A stretch of 17,312 nt of DNA from Anaerolineae bacterium (GCA_020433835.1 JAGRBY010000087.1:1-17312), one strand, 5' to 3'; shown: positions 1 to 8,060, counted from the first letter of the stretch. Numbers and translations are program-made. The notes: generated by a model not told the origin, from the sequence alone.

Positions 1-1240
1 TTTCAGCAGCCGTCAAATTGGGGTTGGCTTCGGCCAGCAGGGCCGCCACCGCCGCCGCGTGCGGAGTCGCCATCGAGGTACCGGATTTGGTGCTCTGCCC
101 CCCACCCAAACCTGTCGAGGTGACCAAAACCCCCGGTGCCAGCAAATCGAGGGCCGAACTGCTGTTACTGGAGCAGGCTACCTGATCGACCGTCACCAAT
201 TCATCGATGCAACTGCCCCAGTTAAAACTGCCTGAAGCGGTATCATACACATTGCCGACGGATATCATCCCGGACACGCAGCTGGGTGAGGTCATCTTAT
301 CGGCCTCGGCCCCGTTGCCCGACGCTGCAAAAATGGCGATATCAGCCTGCTGAGCCGCAGCGGCCGCGGCGGCATACAGCATTGTGTTGGCATCCGCCTC
401 ATCACACACGCCTTCATACGCACCGCCGCCCAAACTTAAATTGATGGCGGTAACGTTTAAGGTCGATTGATTAGCGATAATCCAATCGATACCCGCGATC
501 ACGTCGGAGCTGTAGCCGATGCCGTTGCTGCCCAAAACCCGCACGGCCACCAACCCGGCCCCCGGCGCAATACCCAACGGGCTAACACTACCCCGACCGA
601 CCACTATGCCGGAGACGTTCGTGCCGTGTCCGTTTTCGTCCTGAGCGCTTTCGCCTTCATCGCCGGCAGTGGAGGGACAGCTGCCCCGATTGAAGCAGTG
701 CTGAGCGACTAACGCGGGTGCGATATCGGGGTGCGTCACGTCGACGCCGGTATCCAACACCGCTATATTGACGCCGGCCCCGGTAATGCCCAAATTTTGA
801 TGAACCGCATCAGCTTTAATCAGCGCGGCACTTTCAGCCAGCGTGGCTTCAACCGGCAAATCGAGCGCGACATTTACCACATCGGGCTGAGCCAGCAACG
901 CATCGAGACCGGCTGTTGTCACCTCGCCCGATAAGCCGGGCAAAGTCCGGTAGCGATGCTCAACGCGAAACTCCGGGTCAGGCACCGCTTCCAGCACCCG
1001 TGTTTGTCGATCGTTCACTTCCCGTGCTTGAACACTAACATCGGCACTTCGCACCGGTGGGCGCAGAGCTATCATCACCCGCACCGTCGGTTCAGACGCC
1101 AAGGCAACCCGCACCTCTTCCGCGCCGGACGGCGACTGGGCCTGTACTGCCGGCTCACTCAGCGTAATAAGCGCAAACGCGGCCACCATAAAACCTATTG
1201 TGATGCGATAAAACCAATTGCGGGTTGTGTGTCGTTTCAT
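1..1240 (-). CDS. Secreted subtilisin-like serine protease (peptidase S8), C-terminus cut by window edge
   Basis: This is a secreted serine endopeptidase of the S8 family, with 413 residues visible and the 3' end outside the window. The start at 1240 gives a basic, hydrophobic signal peptide (residues 1 to about 34, ending AVQA). An I9-like propeptide region follows (about 45-145). The catalytic triad is complete: Asp163 in VLDTG, His205 in GHGTNVSG, and Ser389 in GTSMATPH. The oxyanion Asn309 lies in AASGNG. The usual second His of HGTHVAG is Asn here. The start lies 4 nt after the stop of the cohesin-TPR gene, with only a weak AAAGAG ribosome site, so translational coupling is likely. The context suggests processing or maturation of the neighbouring surface proteins, but this is inference. 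A C-terminal dockerin or other module beyond the edge cannot be excluded. The family call is secure; the substrate is unknown. Confidence 0.95.
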   Translation of the reverse strand, partial: MKRHTTRNWFYRITIGFMVAAFALITLSEPAVQAQSPSGAEEVRVALASEPTVRVMIALRPPVRSADVSVQAREVNDRQTRVLEAVPDPEFRVEHRYRTLPGLSGEVTTAGLDALLAQPDVVNVALDLPVEATLAESAALIKADAVHQNLGITGAGVNIAVLDTGVDVTHPDIAPALVAQHCFNRGSCPSTAGDEGESAQDENGHGTNVSGIVVGRGSVSPLGIAPGAGLVAVRVLGSNGIGYSSDVIAGIDWIIANQSTLNVTAINLSLGGGAYEGVCDEADANTMLYAAAAAAAQQADIAIFAASGNGAEADKMTSPSCVSGMISVGNVYDTASGSFNWGSCIDELVTVDQVACSSNSSSALDLLAPGVLVTSTGLGGGQSTKSGTSMATPHAAAVAALLAEANPNLTAAE

Positions 1241-1244
1241 AATT

Positions 1245-2201
1245 CTAGCTCTTTGGACGATCGTGTAGTTGTTGTAAAACGGTTTTGGCTGTAGCGTTGT
1301 CCGGGTCCAGGGCCAGCACACGCTGAAGACAAATTCGCTTCTCGGTTTCTTGCTGAGCAACCAGCCCTTTCCCCAACCAGGCTTCAACATTAGCCGGATC
1401 CAGTTCAATCGCCTGGCTAAACAGTTCGTATGCCTGCATAGTATGGCCCTGATCCATCGCTCGGATGCCTTGCTGACTTAGCAAAGCCGACGAGCGTGTT
1501 GAGAAGCCGCTCGCACCCGGCATGCGACGGGCTGCTGGTGACGGTGTCGCCGGTACCCGACCGCCGGACAACCGTAGACTCAAGATGACCAGTAAGATCA
1601 CGCTTAAAATTAAGCCGCCGCCAACAACAACGGTTAACCCTATCTGGTTCGATGCCGTCGAACCGGTTTCGCCGCTGCCGGCCTCGGTACCGGTGTCGAT
1701 GACCAACCCTTCGGTCTCTACCGGAATAGCCTCAAAACGCGAAGAAACCAGTTGAACATCACCAAAATCAAGGGTGTAGGGGCCGCTGCCTAAAATCTCG
1801 AAGACAATAGTTGCCAGCACACCTTCGCCCTCGATGGGCGTTGCCGAACGCAGCAGGGTAAAGGCGAAGTCAACCGTACCGGTTTCCGGGTCGGCCATAT
1901 TTTGCACAACAAAACGGTTATCGAAGGCGATTAGCGGGCCGGGTTTTATTTGGATGCCGTCAAGCCGTGTATCGTTGTCGCGCACCTTAAGCTGCGCCGG
2001 GTTGTAGCGCACCTGAAGTTCAGCACCGTACATATCCGAGACATCGGCCAAGTTGACATTGACAATCAACAACTTCTCGTCCTGCAACGGTATATTCTGC
2101 AAAGTGAGCCGTGCTGTGTTGTTAAGCTGCGGGCTAGGGGTTGTCCACAAAGGTAGTAGCAAAACCCCTAGCATTACCATAAGTTTGATCGAAAGTGCCA
2201 T
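1245..2201 (-). CDS. Membrane-anchored cohesin protein with cytoplasmic TPR tail
   Basis: This 318-residue protein has an N-terminal hydrophobic signal segment (about 5-20). An extracellular cohesin-type beta-sandwich follows (about 28-168, with the hallmark YGAELQVRYNPAQLKV). A Gly/Ser/Thr-rich spacer leads to one strong TM helix (about 187-210) and an Arg-rich juxtamembrane stretch. At the end are about two TPR units (about 240-306, with AYELFSQAIELDPANVEAW and a second DPDNATA turn). The predicted topology puts the cohesin outside and the TPR inside. Its cohesin is clearly paralogous to that of the 278-residue protein at 12392-13228: both share the YGAE..L.Y.P motif, a DG(I/V)Q motif, and an LVS....E.IP ending. 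No good ribosome site precedes the chosen ATG, and Met8 or Met10 are alternatives. It lies 45 nt after the PGRP-cohesin-dockerin gene and 4 nt before the protease, so an operon is likely. The proposed role is as a dockerin receptor linked to an internal TPR partner, which is inference. Confidence 0.85.
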   Translation of the reverse strand: MALSIKLMVMLGVLLLPLWTTPSPQLNNTARLTLQNIPLQDEKLLIVNVNLADVSDMYGAELQVRYNPAQLKVRDNDTRLDGIQIKPGPLIAFDNRFVVQNMADPETGTVDFAFTLLRSATPIEGEGVLATIVFEILGSGPYTLDFGDVQLVSSRFEAIPVETEGLVIDTGTEAGSGETGSTASNQIGLTVVVGGGLILSVILLVILSLRLSGGRVPATPSPAARRMPGASGFSTRSSALLSQQGIRAMDQGHTMQAYELFSQAIELDPANVEAWLGKGLVAQQETEKRICLQRVLALDPDNATAKTVLQQLHDRPKS

Positions 2202-2246
2202 ATTAAAAATGGGTGCTTCAGAAACACGGCTCTGTAAGTTGTCGCG

Positions 2247-4928
2247 TTACTCCGGCTGCCAACTCATAAGTGGTCCTTGTTGGTTGTAGTTGTTGGCGGC
2301 CATAACCAGATCGGTTATTTCGACCACGCCATTACCGTTGAGATCAGCGACAGGATCGTTGGAGCGGTATCTCTGTGCGATAAAACTTAAATCAAGGATA
2401 TTAACGATGTTATCCGCATTTAGGTCTCCCGCCAAGAGGGTAATTGTTCCCAAAGACATTGTTGTTAACGCTTCGTCCGTCACATGATCGACCTCCACCG
2501 GCAGCGTTTCTTCGGCGCGACCTGAAAGGTAACCGGGATAGGTAAACGTCAGCGGCAGATCGCCATCGATAGCAAACGATCCGTCGGCTTGGGTTTCAAC
2601 CTGCTGACCGTCGTTACTGCTAACCACAATACCACTGTAGTCCGAACGGCCTTGCAAGCTCAGATATCCAACGGCGCTGGCGCACGTTTGAGATACTGTG
2701 ATGGCTCCATCGATGTTGGATGAGGCGATTGCTTGCCCTTGCCCATTCGCCAAGATGACATCTTCCAGGGTAAGGTCGGTGGTGCCGGCAATGAGCGGCT
2801 TCCAATCAATGGTAATGATGGTTTGCTCACCATTAATCACACCGCTGCCGAGCAGCGTGGCAGCAAAGGTTATGCGCCCATTGGTTGTATCGACACTATT
2901 CACGGCGATAAATCCACTGGAGAAAATGCTGTCAACCGTAACCTGAACGCCGTCTCGACCGGGGTCAGCATCGATCACCTGAACGATGTTTGGATCATAG
3001 GTGAGATCGAGCTGTATTGCCTGCGCGTTCGAAACGTTGTTGACAGCCACGGTCGTGGTACCCTGCGTGCTGCACAGGGGCAAAACCAGGTTAGTCGGCT
3101 CAACTTGTACGATTGGGCCTGTCGGTGTCGGTTCGACGGTCGGTTCCACAGTCGGTTCAACGGTGGGTTCCACAGTCGGTTCGACCGTTGGTTCGACAGT
3201 GGGTTCAACCGTGGGTTCCACGGTGGGTTCCACGGTCGGTTCGACCGTTGGTTCGACAGTGGGTTCAACCGTAGGTTCGATGGTCGGCTCGTCAGTCGGT
3301 TCAACGGTGGGTTCAGTAGTGGGTGTGACAACGGGATCGCCGTTGACCACCACGGTATCAGAAGCCATACAGGCCGCAAAGCGCTCGTCGGTGGGATCTG
3401 CTGCCGTAAACTTAAAAGTATACAAACCCGGCAGGTCGGTGCCACCATACTCGCCGTCGTACTCGCCGACACGGTCGACAAAGCCGAAGCCGGTTGAGGA
3501 CTGTGTCTCAATATCATCACGCGTGACTTCCGCATTAACCTGCGCTCCACCTAACGGCGTGCCCAGATAATCGGCCAACCGAACAGTCACGTCGATGGTG
3601 TCGCCAACGTGGTACGACTCTTGGCCGAAGACGATGCCTGTAATTTGGCAGGCATGCAGTTCGGTGGGATCGCAATCATTCTTCTCATCGACCTGCTCAC
3701 GTAAGTATGGCAGTTTATTATAAATATTATCGCCCGGCGAGCTGGTCCAGGTCACATCGCGGCCGCCGGCAATCACCGGCACATCGTGACCATGATAGGG
3801 CGTGGTGGCGAGTGGATCAAGCTCTTTTTGGCCAGTTTTCCAGGCCATCAGGTGAGCGGCACTGTCGAGCATCACCTGAGACGGTTCGGCGGTGGTGAGA
3901 GACGGATTGTCACAATTGCCGTAACAGCCGATAAAGCCGATAGCCATTGAGCCGCTGTTGTAGGTATCGTGAATGCCAATCACATCATCGCCCCCGGCCC
4001 GACCTTCGTAAATAACGCCATTGGGATCAATGAGATAGTTGTAGCCGACATCGCCCCAGCGCAGCACATTGGCGTGGTAGTTCCAGACCGAGCGCACCCA
4101 GCCGGCCCAATCCTGATAAGGGTAGGTGTTGTTGGGTGTCTCTGTCTGATGAACCACAATGTGGGTGACCGGCGCGTATTGGGGAGGGCGGCGAGGGCTG
4201 TTTTGTCCTTCAGGGCAGCCCCAATTCGTACGTGAAACCACGGCTGGTTTGGCCGCCGGGCAGACGTCGTCGGTACTGCTGACGCGAGCCATCTGGCCGG
4301 CGATGTCGCCGTCGCTCGGGCCGTGGCTGGTGTCGCTAAAGACCAGCGTTAAACCGGAGAATTGCGGGGTTAGACCCGGCGTACTGCTTTCCAGCGTGAT
4401 ACGGAACTGAATGGCTGTCTGGGCTTGCCCGGCCCAGATCAGATAACCGCTGTGCAGATTATCGCGTACGGGAAAGAAAGCTTCGGGCGTGTCGAGCCAC
4501 GCGCTCCAACTGCTGCCACCGTCAACGCTTAAGCGCGTCTCCAAGCGCATGCTCGTGCCATCGGGCGTCTCTATAGCCCACAGCGGCACAATATCGGTGG
4601 TGAAGGCGAGCGGGCTAGCAATGGTGCCTGACGTATAACTACCGCTTGTCCCCGCTGCGTCTAATACCAGCCCGCCCGCGTTCACAACAACGCCATCACG
4701 CTGGCCGTTATCGGCAAAATAAGCCGCTTCGAGCGTGGTCTCTTGCGAAACAATGCTGGCCTGTCCATCAGGCGAACTCTGGGCCACGCCGCTAAAGTTG
4801 AGCTGAGCACTATCTTGCACGTGGGCCGACGAAGATTCAACCCTGACCAAAGTAAGCAAACTCAATACTACAATAAAAGCGCTGCCGGTTAACCATTTAG
4901 CCAACCGAACGAAAGATGATATCTTCAT
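2247..4928 (-). CDS. Secreted PGRP/amidase_2-fold protein with VEPT linker, cohesin and dockerin
   Basis: The protein has 893 residues from the ATG at 4928, chosen because GGAG lies 9 nt upstream and a signal peptide (about 1-35) follows directly. The frame stays open to 5042, but those 38 extra residues are not signal-like. In order it has: a beta-rich N-terminal region (about 50-220); a PGRP/N-acetylmuramoyl-L-alanine amidase domain (about 230-415); a Cys-bounded beta module (about 425-530); a VEPT linker (536-600); a cohesin (about 605-745); a carboxypeptidase-regulatory-like module (about 750-830); and a type I-like dockerin (831-893) with two calcium loops, DLNADNIVNILD and DLNGNGVVEITD. 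Of the zinc ligands, His260 in HIVVHQTE is present. The expected His of GHRD is Gly389, and the expected Cys of SCPG is Ser397. It may therefore bind peptidoglycan without cleaving it. Everything after the PGRP domain is paralogous to parts of the 765-residue neighbour. The domain calls are firm; loss of activity is inferred. Confidence 0.9.
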   Translation of the reverse strand: MKISSFVRLAKWLTGSAFIVVLSLLTLVRVESSSAHVQDSAQLNFSGVAQSSPDGQASIVSQETTLEAAYFADNGQRDGVVVNAGGLVLDAAGTSGSYTSGTIASPLAFTTDIVPLWAIETPDGTSMRLETRLSVDGGSSWSAWLDTPEAFFPVRDNLHSGYLIWAGQAQTAIQFRITLESSTPGLTPQFSGLTLVFSDTSHGPSDGDIAGQMARVSSTDDVCPAAKPAVVSRTNWGCPEGQNSPRRPPQYAPVTHIVVHQTETPNNTYPYQDWAGWVRSVWNYHANVLRWGDVGYNYLIDPNGVIYEGRAGGDDVIGIHDTYNSGSMAIGFIGCYGNCDNPSLTTAEPSQVMLDSAAHLMAWKTGQKELDPLATTPYHGHDVPVIAGGRDVTWTSSPGDNIYNKLPYLREQVDEKNDCDPTELHACQITGIVFGQESYHVGDTIDVTVRLADYLGTPLGGAQVNAEVTRDDIETQSSTGFGFVDRVGEYDGEYGGTDLPGLYTFKFTAADPTDERFAACMASDTVVVNGDPVVTPTTEPTVEPTDEPTIEPTVEPTVEPTVEPTVEPTVEPTVEPTVEPTVEPTVEPTVEPTVEPTVEPTPTGPIVQVEPTNLVLPLCSTQGTTTVAVNNVSNAQAIQLDLTYDPNIVQVIDADPGRDGVQVTVDSIFSSGFIAVNSVDTTNGRITFAATLLGSGVINGEQTIITIDWKPLIAGTTDLTLEDVILANGQGQAIASSNIDGAITVSQTCASAVGYLSLQGRSDYSGIVVSSNDGQQVETQADGSFAIDGDLPLTFTYPGYLSGRAEETLPVEVDHVTDEALTTMSLGTITLLAGDLNADNIVNILDLSFIAQRYRSNDPVADLNGNGVVEITDLVMAANNYNQQGPLMSWQPE
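3130..3321 (-). repeat. 12-bp tandem repeat coding for a VEPT linker
   Basis: About 16 head-to-tail 12-bp units of the form ggttc-n-ac-n-gt-n encode (Val-Glu-Pro-Thr)n, with Ile and Asp variants at the upstream end. The linker should be extended and flexible and separates the PGRP-side modules from the cohesin-dockerin end. A higher-order 60-bp period is visible: 3175-3212 and 3235-3272 are identical over 38 bases. This suggests recent unit duplication and possible length variation. Confidence 0.95.
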
Positions 4929-4937
4929 GGTAAAGTA

Positions 4938-4941
4938 CTCC
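4938..4941 (-). promoter_or_regulatory. Ribosome binding site that fixes the PGRP gene start
   Basis: On the minus strand, GGAG lies 9 nt before the ATG at 4928, which opens directly into a signal peptide. No comparable site precedes the farther upstream in-frame ATG at 5042. This supports the shorter, 893-residue protein. Confidence 0.75.
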
Positions 4942-5275
4942 GTAGTTAAACTAGTGAACTCAAGCGGGTTGAAATCTCCCCTCAACACCACAAGCATTCG
5001 AAATGTTAAGCCGTACCCAGAGTACCACGAGCTATCTCCCATCTCAACAAAGGTGGTGCGGAAATTTTGTATGTAACACCTTGGAGCTATATCTACGGGT
5101 TAACTCGTAGGACTGTTATACTAACTTATCCTGCCATCAAGAGAGGTTATTGTGGGGAATAGATATAAGAAGTTGTTATTAAAGCGATAAAATCTATTCC
5201 AACTATCTTCTTACCTTTAGTTCCGGCAGGCTTGTACGGGGTAGCTCTGCACTAAACCGTGGTGAAGAAAAATTA

Positions 5276-5340
5276 GACAGAATTAACATGATTTACCGAA
5301 TTATAACCAATAAAATCGTGATAATCTTGTCAATTCTGTC
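5276..5340. repeat. Long imperfect inverted repeat
   Basis: The arms GACAGAATT (5276-5284) and AATTCTGTC (5332-5340) are perfect complements. The complementarity continues inward with mismatches for roughly 20 bases per arm (to about 5298 and from about 5317). It would form a hairpin on either strand. The wording resembles the dispersed palindromes common in intergenic DNA of environmental bacteria, but other copies cannot be checked here. Confidence 0.6.
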
Positions 5341-5464
5341 GATTTTTTGTCGATCTTCCACCGTTCTCACGTCTCCACGGTTTAATGTTGTGGTACCTTG
5401 TACGGCGACAGCGAGCTTTTCCGTATTTATTGCGGCAAATGCGATATATTTGCATCCATGGAGA

Positions 5465-5499
5465 ACACGGAGCTTCCAAAATTTTGGAAAACTCCGTGT
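5465..5499. repeat. 35-nt palindrome
   Basis: The outer arms ACACGGAG and CTCCGTGT flank a perfect inner palindrome TTCCAAAATTTTGGAA, with one unpaired base on the left and two on the right. There is no T-run on either side, so it is not a good intrinsic terminator. It is more likely a dispersed repeat or a structural or operator element. Confidence 0.7.
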
Positions 5500-5608
5500 C
5501 CTACCGCTACCACAACGAGTACTTTGCTGCATAGCCAGCAGCATAAGTAGCTAACTTGCTGCCGATACCCCTATTGCTCCGTGCCTCGGCTTAGCATTTT
5601 TTGATGCT

Positions 5609-7906
5609 CTAGGGCCAGGGCGATGTAGGCCCGGATTGGCCGTAATTGCCGGCGGCCAGCGTGATATCTAAAATATCCACTTTGCCGTTACCGTCGAGAT
5701 CGGCCAGCGCATCAGGAGTTTGGAATTTGTTGGCCATATAGGCCAAATCTAAAATATCAACCTTATCATCCGTATTGATATCACCGGCCAACAGTTCGAC
5801 TGCGGCCAGGTAAACGTTCTCACCGTCAGCTTCGAGAATTTGCAGCCCCTCAGCCCGCAGATCGATCTGGCTCGACAGATAGCCCGGATGGCTGAGATTG
5901 ATGACGGTCTCGCCCGGCAGGTTGAAACTACCATTGGTTAACGTTTGGGTTTGGGTACCCGCAGAGGTGCTGACAGCTATACCCTGATAGGTACTGCGAC
6001 CCTGTAACGTTGCGCTGCTAACCACATTACAGCTAGGGGCAATTGTAACGGAACCGTTTTGGATTTCCACAGGAATGATTTCCCCATTGCTGTTTTTTAA
6101 CTCTGCCCGCACGATGGTAATAGCGCTTGAAGCGATCCGCTGTAGCCGCCAATCCATAGCAATCAGCCCATCCGGGGCAGTAGAGGTAAACCCACTCAAA
6201 CGGGTAGCGTGAAAGACAATCCGTCCCTCGCGCGTATTAACATTGTTCTCTTTGATGTCACCCGTGGCAAAGATGGGACCGATCCGAACTTGCGCACCCG
6301 GTCTACCACGGTCTGCATCAATGATTTGGATAACACTGGGATCATAGGTAATCTCTAAATATGCGCTGGTTAGATCAGTAACGGCTTCTACATTAACGGC
6401 TGTAGACACATCGATAGCGCACAGATTTGTCGCTAGACTCGGTGGTTCGATCTTCACGATAGCGGGGATAATTTCATCTTCAACAGAAACTATTGCTTGT
6501 CTGGTACACATTGTAAAATTCTCTTCAGTTGGATCTTCAGCTATTAAGTTGAAAATGTAATTACCTGAACCAGACGTGTTGGCATAGGTCAGGCTATAGG
6601 GATTAGTACCGACCAAAGTGAAAGGACCCTCTGTTCCCCCACTATTAGGCAGAGTAACGGTCGCTGTTACGTTGGCGGGCACACCGTTGGTGCCGGTTAA
6701 TGTAGCGGTGACGTTAATGGGTTCGTTGATCTGGTAACTATCTTTATCAAATACGATGCTTTCAAACGCACATGCATTAGGTGGAAGGGGCTTAACCACA
6801 ACTGTAATAGGAGCAGGAACTTGGCATTCAGAAGCGGTATTCAGAGTAAATGTGTAATCACCTGAAACAGATGTATTAGCAAAGGCAAGGGCATAGGGAT
6901 TAGTACCGGCCAGAGCGAAAGGACCAACTGTTTCCCCACCAGGTAGGGTGACAGTCGCGTTTATATCAGGTTCCAAGCCATTAGTGCCGGTTACCGTAGC
7001 GGTCAGATTGATGGTTTCATTGACAAAGTACATAAGATCCGTGTGATCAAACTCAACTGAGCTAACTGTACATTCAGAAGTAGTCGGCGGCACCACCTCA
7101 ACAGGAAGAGGCTCAGAGATGGAGCAGCCCTTGAAATTATCCTCCGGATCACTGGCGAAAACGTGAAATATATAGTCACCCAATTGTTCAGTATTAGAGT
7201 AAATGCCCACATAAGGGCCATTACCAGTGAAGGAGGGCAGATTATCTGTTCCCTCATTAGGCAAGGTAACGGTTCCGGTCACAACCGCCCCGTTTTGAAT
7301 GACACCGTCAACGGTTACATTGGCGGTTAGTTCAATAGGATCGTTTCTTTCTACAGGAGTGTTTGACGTTACGGTGATCTCACACGACGAAATCGGTGGA
7401 ACTACCGGATCTACGCGCTTCGTGGCCTGGCCCATACACGGCAGAAAGCGCTCGCCGGTGGGATCGCTCACGGTGAATTTGAAATCGTAAAAACCGGGGA
7501 GTTCGGTTTTATCATATACACCGTCGTAATCGCCGGTACGATCGATGAGACCGAAGCCGGTGGCTGATTCGGTTTCAATCTCATCTAAATTGCGGCGAGT
7601 CACATCGGCCACGACTTTGGCTCCGGCCAGTGGGTTGCCATTCATATTCGCCACCCGCACCGTAATCTCCATTGTCTCGCCCGTAACGTAAGACTCCTTA
7701 TCAAAGATGACTGCGGTAACCTGGCAGGTCTCGAGAGCAGGGGTGGGCGTGTATGTTGGCGTAGGCGTATATGTTGGCGTATACGTCGGATAGTAACCGT
7801 TTGCTAATGTAACTTGATATTGACCCGCTCCAGCGATAAACAAGGTCAAAAGCAAGCCGGCCAGCCACCATCGTATTTGTATGGTTTTGATGCGTCGTTT
7901 TTTCAT
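5609..7906 (-). CDS. Secreted multi-module protein with four Cys-paired beta modules, cohesin and dockerin
   Basis: This 765-residue protein has a basic signal peptide (about 1-36) and a short Tyr/Thr/Pro linker (about 38-57). Four tandem Ig-like beta modules follow (about 58-170, 171-275, 276-375 and 376-478). Each starts with a Cys (CQVTAV, CEITV, CTVSS, CAFES) and has a second Cys near its end, so one disulfide per module is plausible. A cohesin (about 479-622, with YLEITYDPSVIQIIDADRG) is also bracketed by Cys. A carboxypeptidase-regulatory-like module (about 623-700) and a dockerin (about 702-758) end the protein, with calcium loops DINTDDKVDILD and DLDGNGKVDILD. GAGGA sits about 8 nt before the ATG. 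The first module and the whole cohesin-to-dockerin end are paralogous to the PGRP protein. Having both cohesin and dockerin suits it to link chains together; the ligand of the beta modules is unknown. Confidence 0.88.
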   Translation of the reverse strand: MKKRRIKTIQIRWWLAGLLLTLFIAGAGQYQVTLANGYYPTYTPTYTPTPTYTPTPALETCQVTAVIFDKESYVTGETMEITVRVANMNGNPLAGAKVVADVTRRNLDEIETESATGFGLIDRTGDYDGVYDKTELPGFYDFKFTVSDPTGERFLPCMGQATKRVDPVVPPISSCEITVTSNTPVERNDPIELTANVTVDGVIQNGAVVTGTVTLPNEGTDNLPSFTGNGPYVGIYSNTEQLGDYIFHVFASDPEDNFKGCSISEPLPVEVVPPTTSECTVSSVEFDHTDLMYFVNETINLTATVTGTNGLEPDINATVTLPGGETVGPFALAGTNPYALAFANTSVSGDYTFTLNTASECQVPAPITVVVKPLPPNACAFESIVFDKDSYQINEPINVTATLTGTNGVPANVTATVTLPNSGGTEGPFTLVGTNPYSLTYANTSGSGNYIFNLIAEDPTEENFTMCTRQAIVSVEDEIIPAIVKIEPPSLATNLCAIDVSTAVNVEAVTDLTSAYLEITYDPSVIQIIDADRGRPGAQVRIGPIFATGDIKENNVNTREGRIVFHATRLSGFTSTAPDGLIAMDWRLQRIASSAITIVRAELKNSNGEIIPVEIQNGSVTIAPSCNVVSSATLQGRSTYQGIAVSTSAGTQTQTLTNGSFNLPGETVINLSHPGYLSSQIDLRAEGLQILEADGENVYLAAVELLAGDINTDDKVDILDLAYMANKFQTPDALADLDGNGKVDILDITLAAGNYGQSGPTSPWP

Positions 7907-7936
7907 TGTCTTTTCCTCGCTATGGTGTCTATTCGA

Positions 7937-7942
7937 ATTATA
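7937..7942 (-). promoter_or_regulatory. Possible -10 box for the 765-residue protein gene
   Basis: A perfect TATAAT lies on the minus strand about 30 nt upstream of the start at 7906. No good -35 element is seen at 16-18 nt spacing. The implied leader is about 25 nt long and contains the ribosome site. Confidence 0.4.
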
Positions 7943-8060
7943 CTTAGCTTATCACAGCCCATACGGCGTACTCAACAAGGCTAATGCTGAAATAGTTTGC
8001 GTGCCAATTTGTATAAGAGCATAGGTGTTAGCACGGAGAGCGTGGGTCTGTATCAGGATC

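Larger units (their letters stand above)
4929..5608. other. 680-bp AT-rich gap with palindromes, no convincing gene
   Basis: This gap lies between two minus-strand dockerin genes. Small open frames on both strands here lack ribosome sites and follow the palindromes rather than any recognisable protein. Visible structure includes a long imperfect inverted repeat (5276-5340), a 35-nt palindrome (5465-5499), and interleaved 7-base complements at 5156-5213. It should also contain the promoter of the PGRP gene, but I see no clear -35/-10 pair. Confidence 0.6.

Noticed and set aside
2733..3570. Long plus-strand frames opposite the PGRP gene (Gly/Phe/Arg- and Val/Gly/Ser-rich)
   Set aside because: They are antisense readings of the VEPT repeat and the codon bias of the minus-strand gene, with no ribosome sites.
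4929..5042. 38-residue N-terminal extension of the PGRP protein from an upstream ATG
   Set aside because: It is not signal-like and has no ribosome site, while the ATG at 4928 has GGAG at 9 nt and opens straight into a signal peptide.
5465..5499. Intrinsic terminator for the 5609-7906 gene
   Set aside because: The palindrome is strong but no T-run follows on the minus strand and it lies over 100 nt past the stop.
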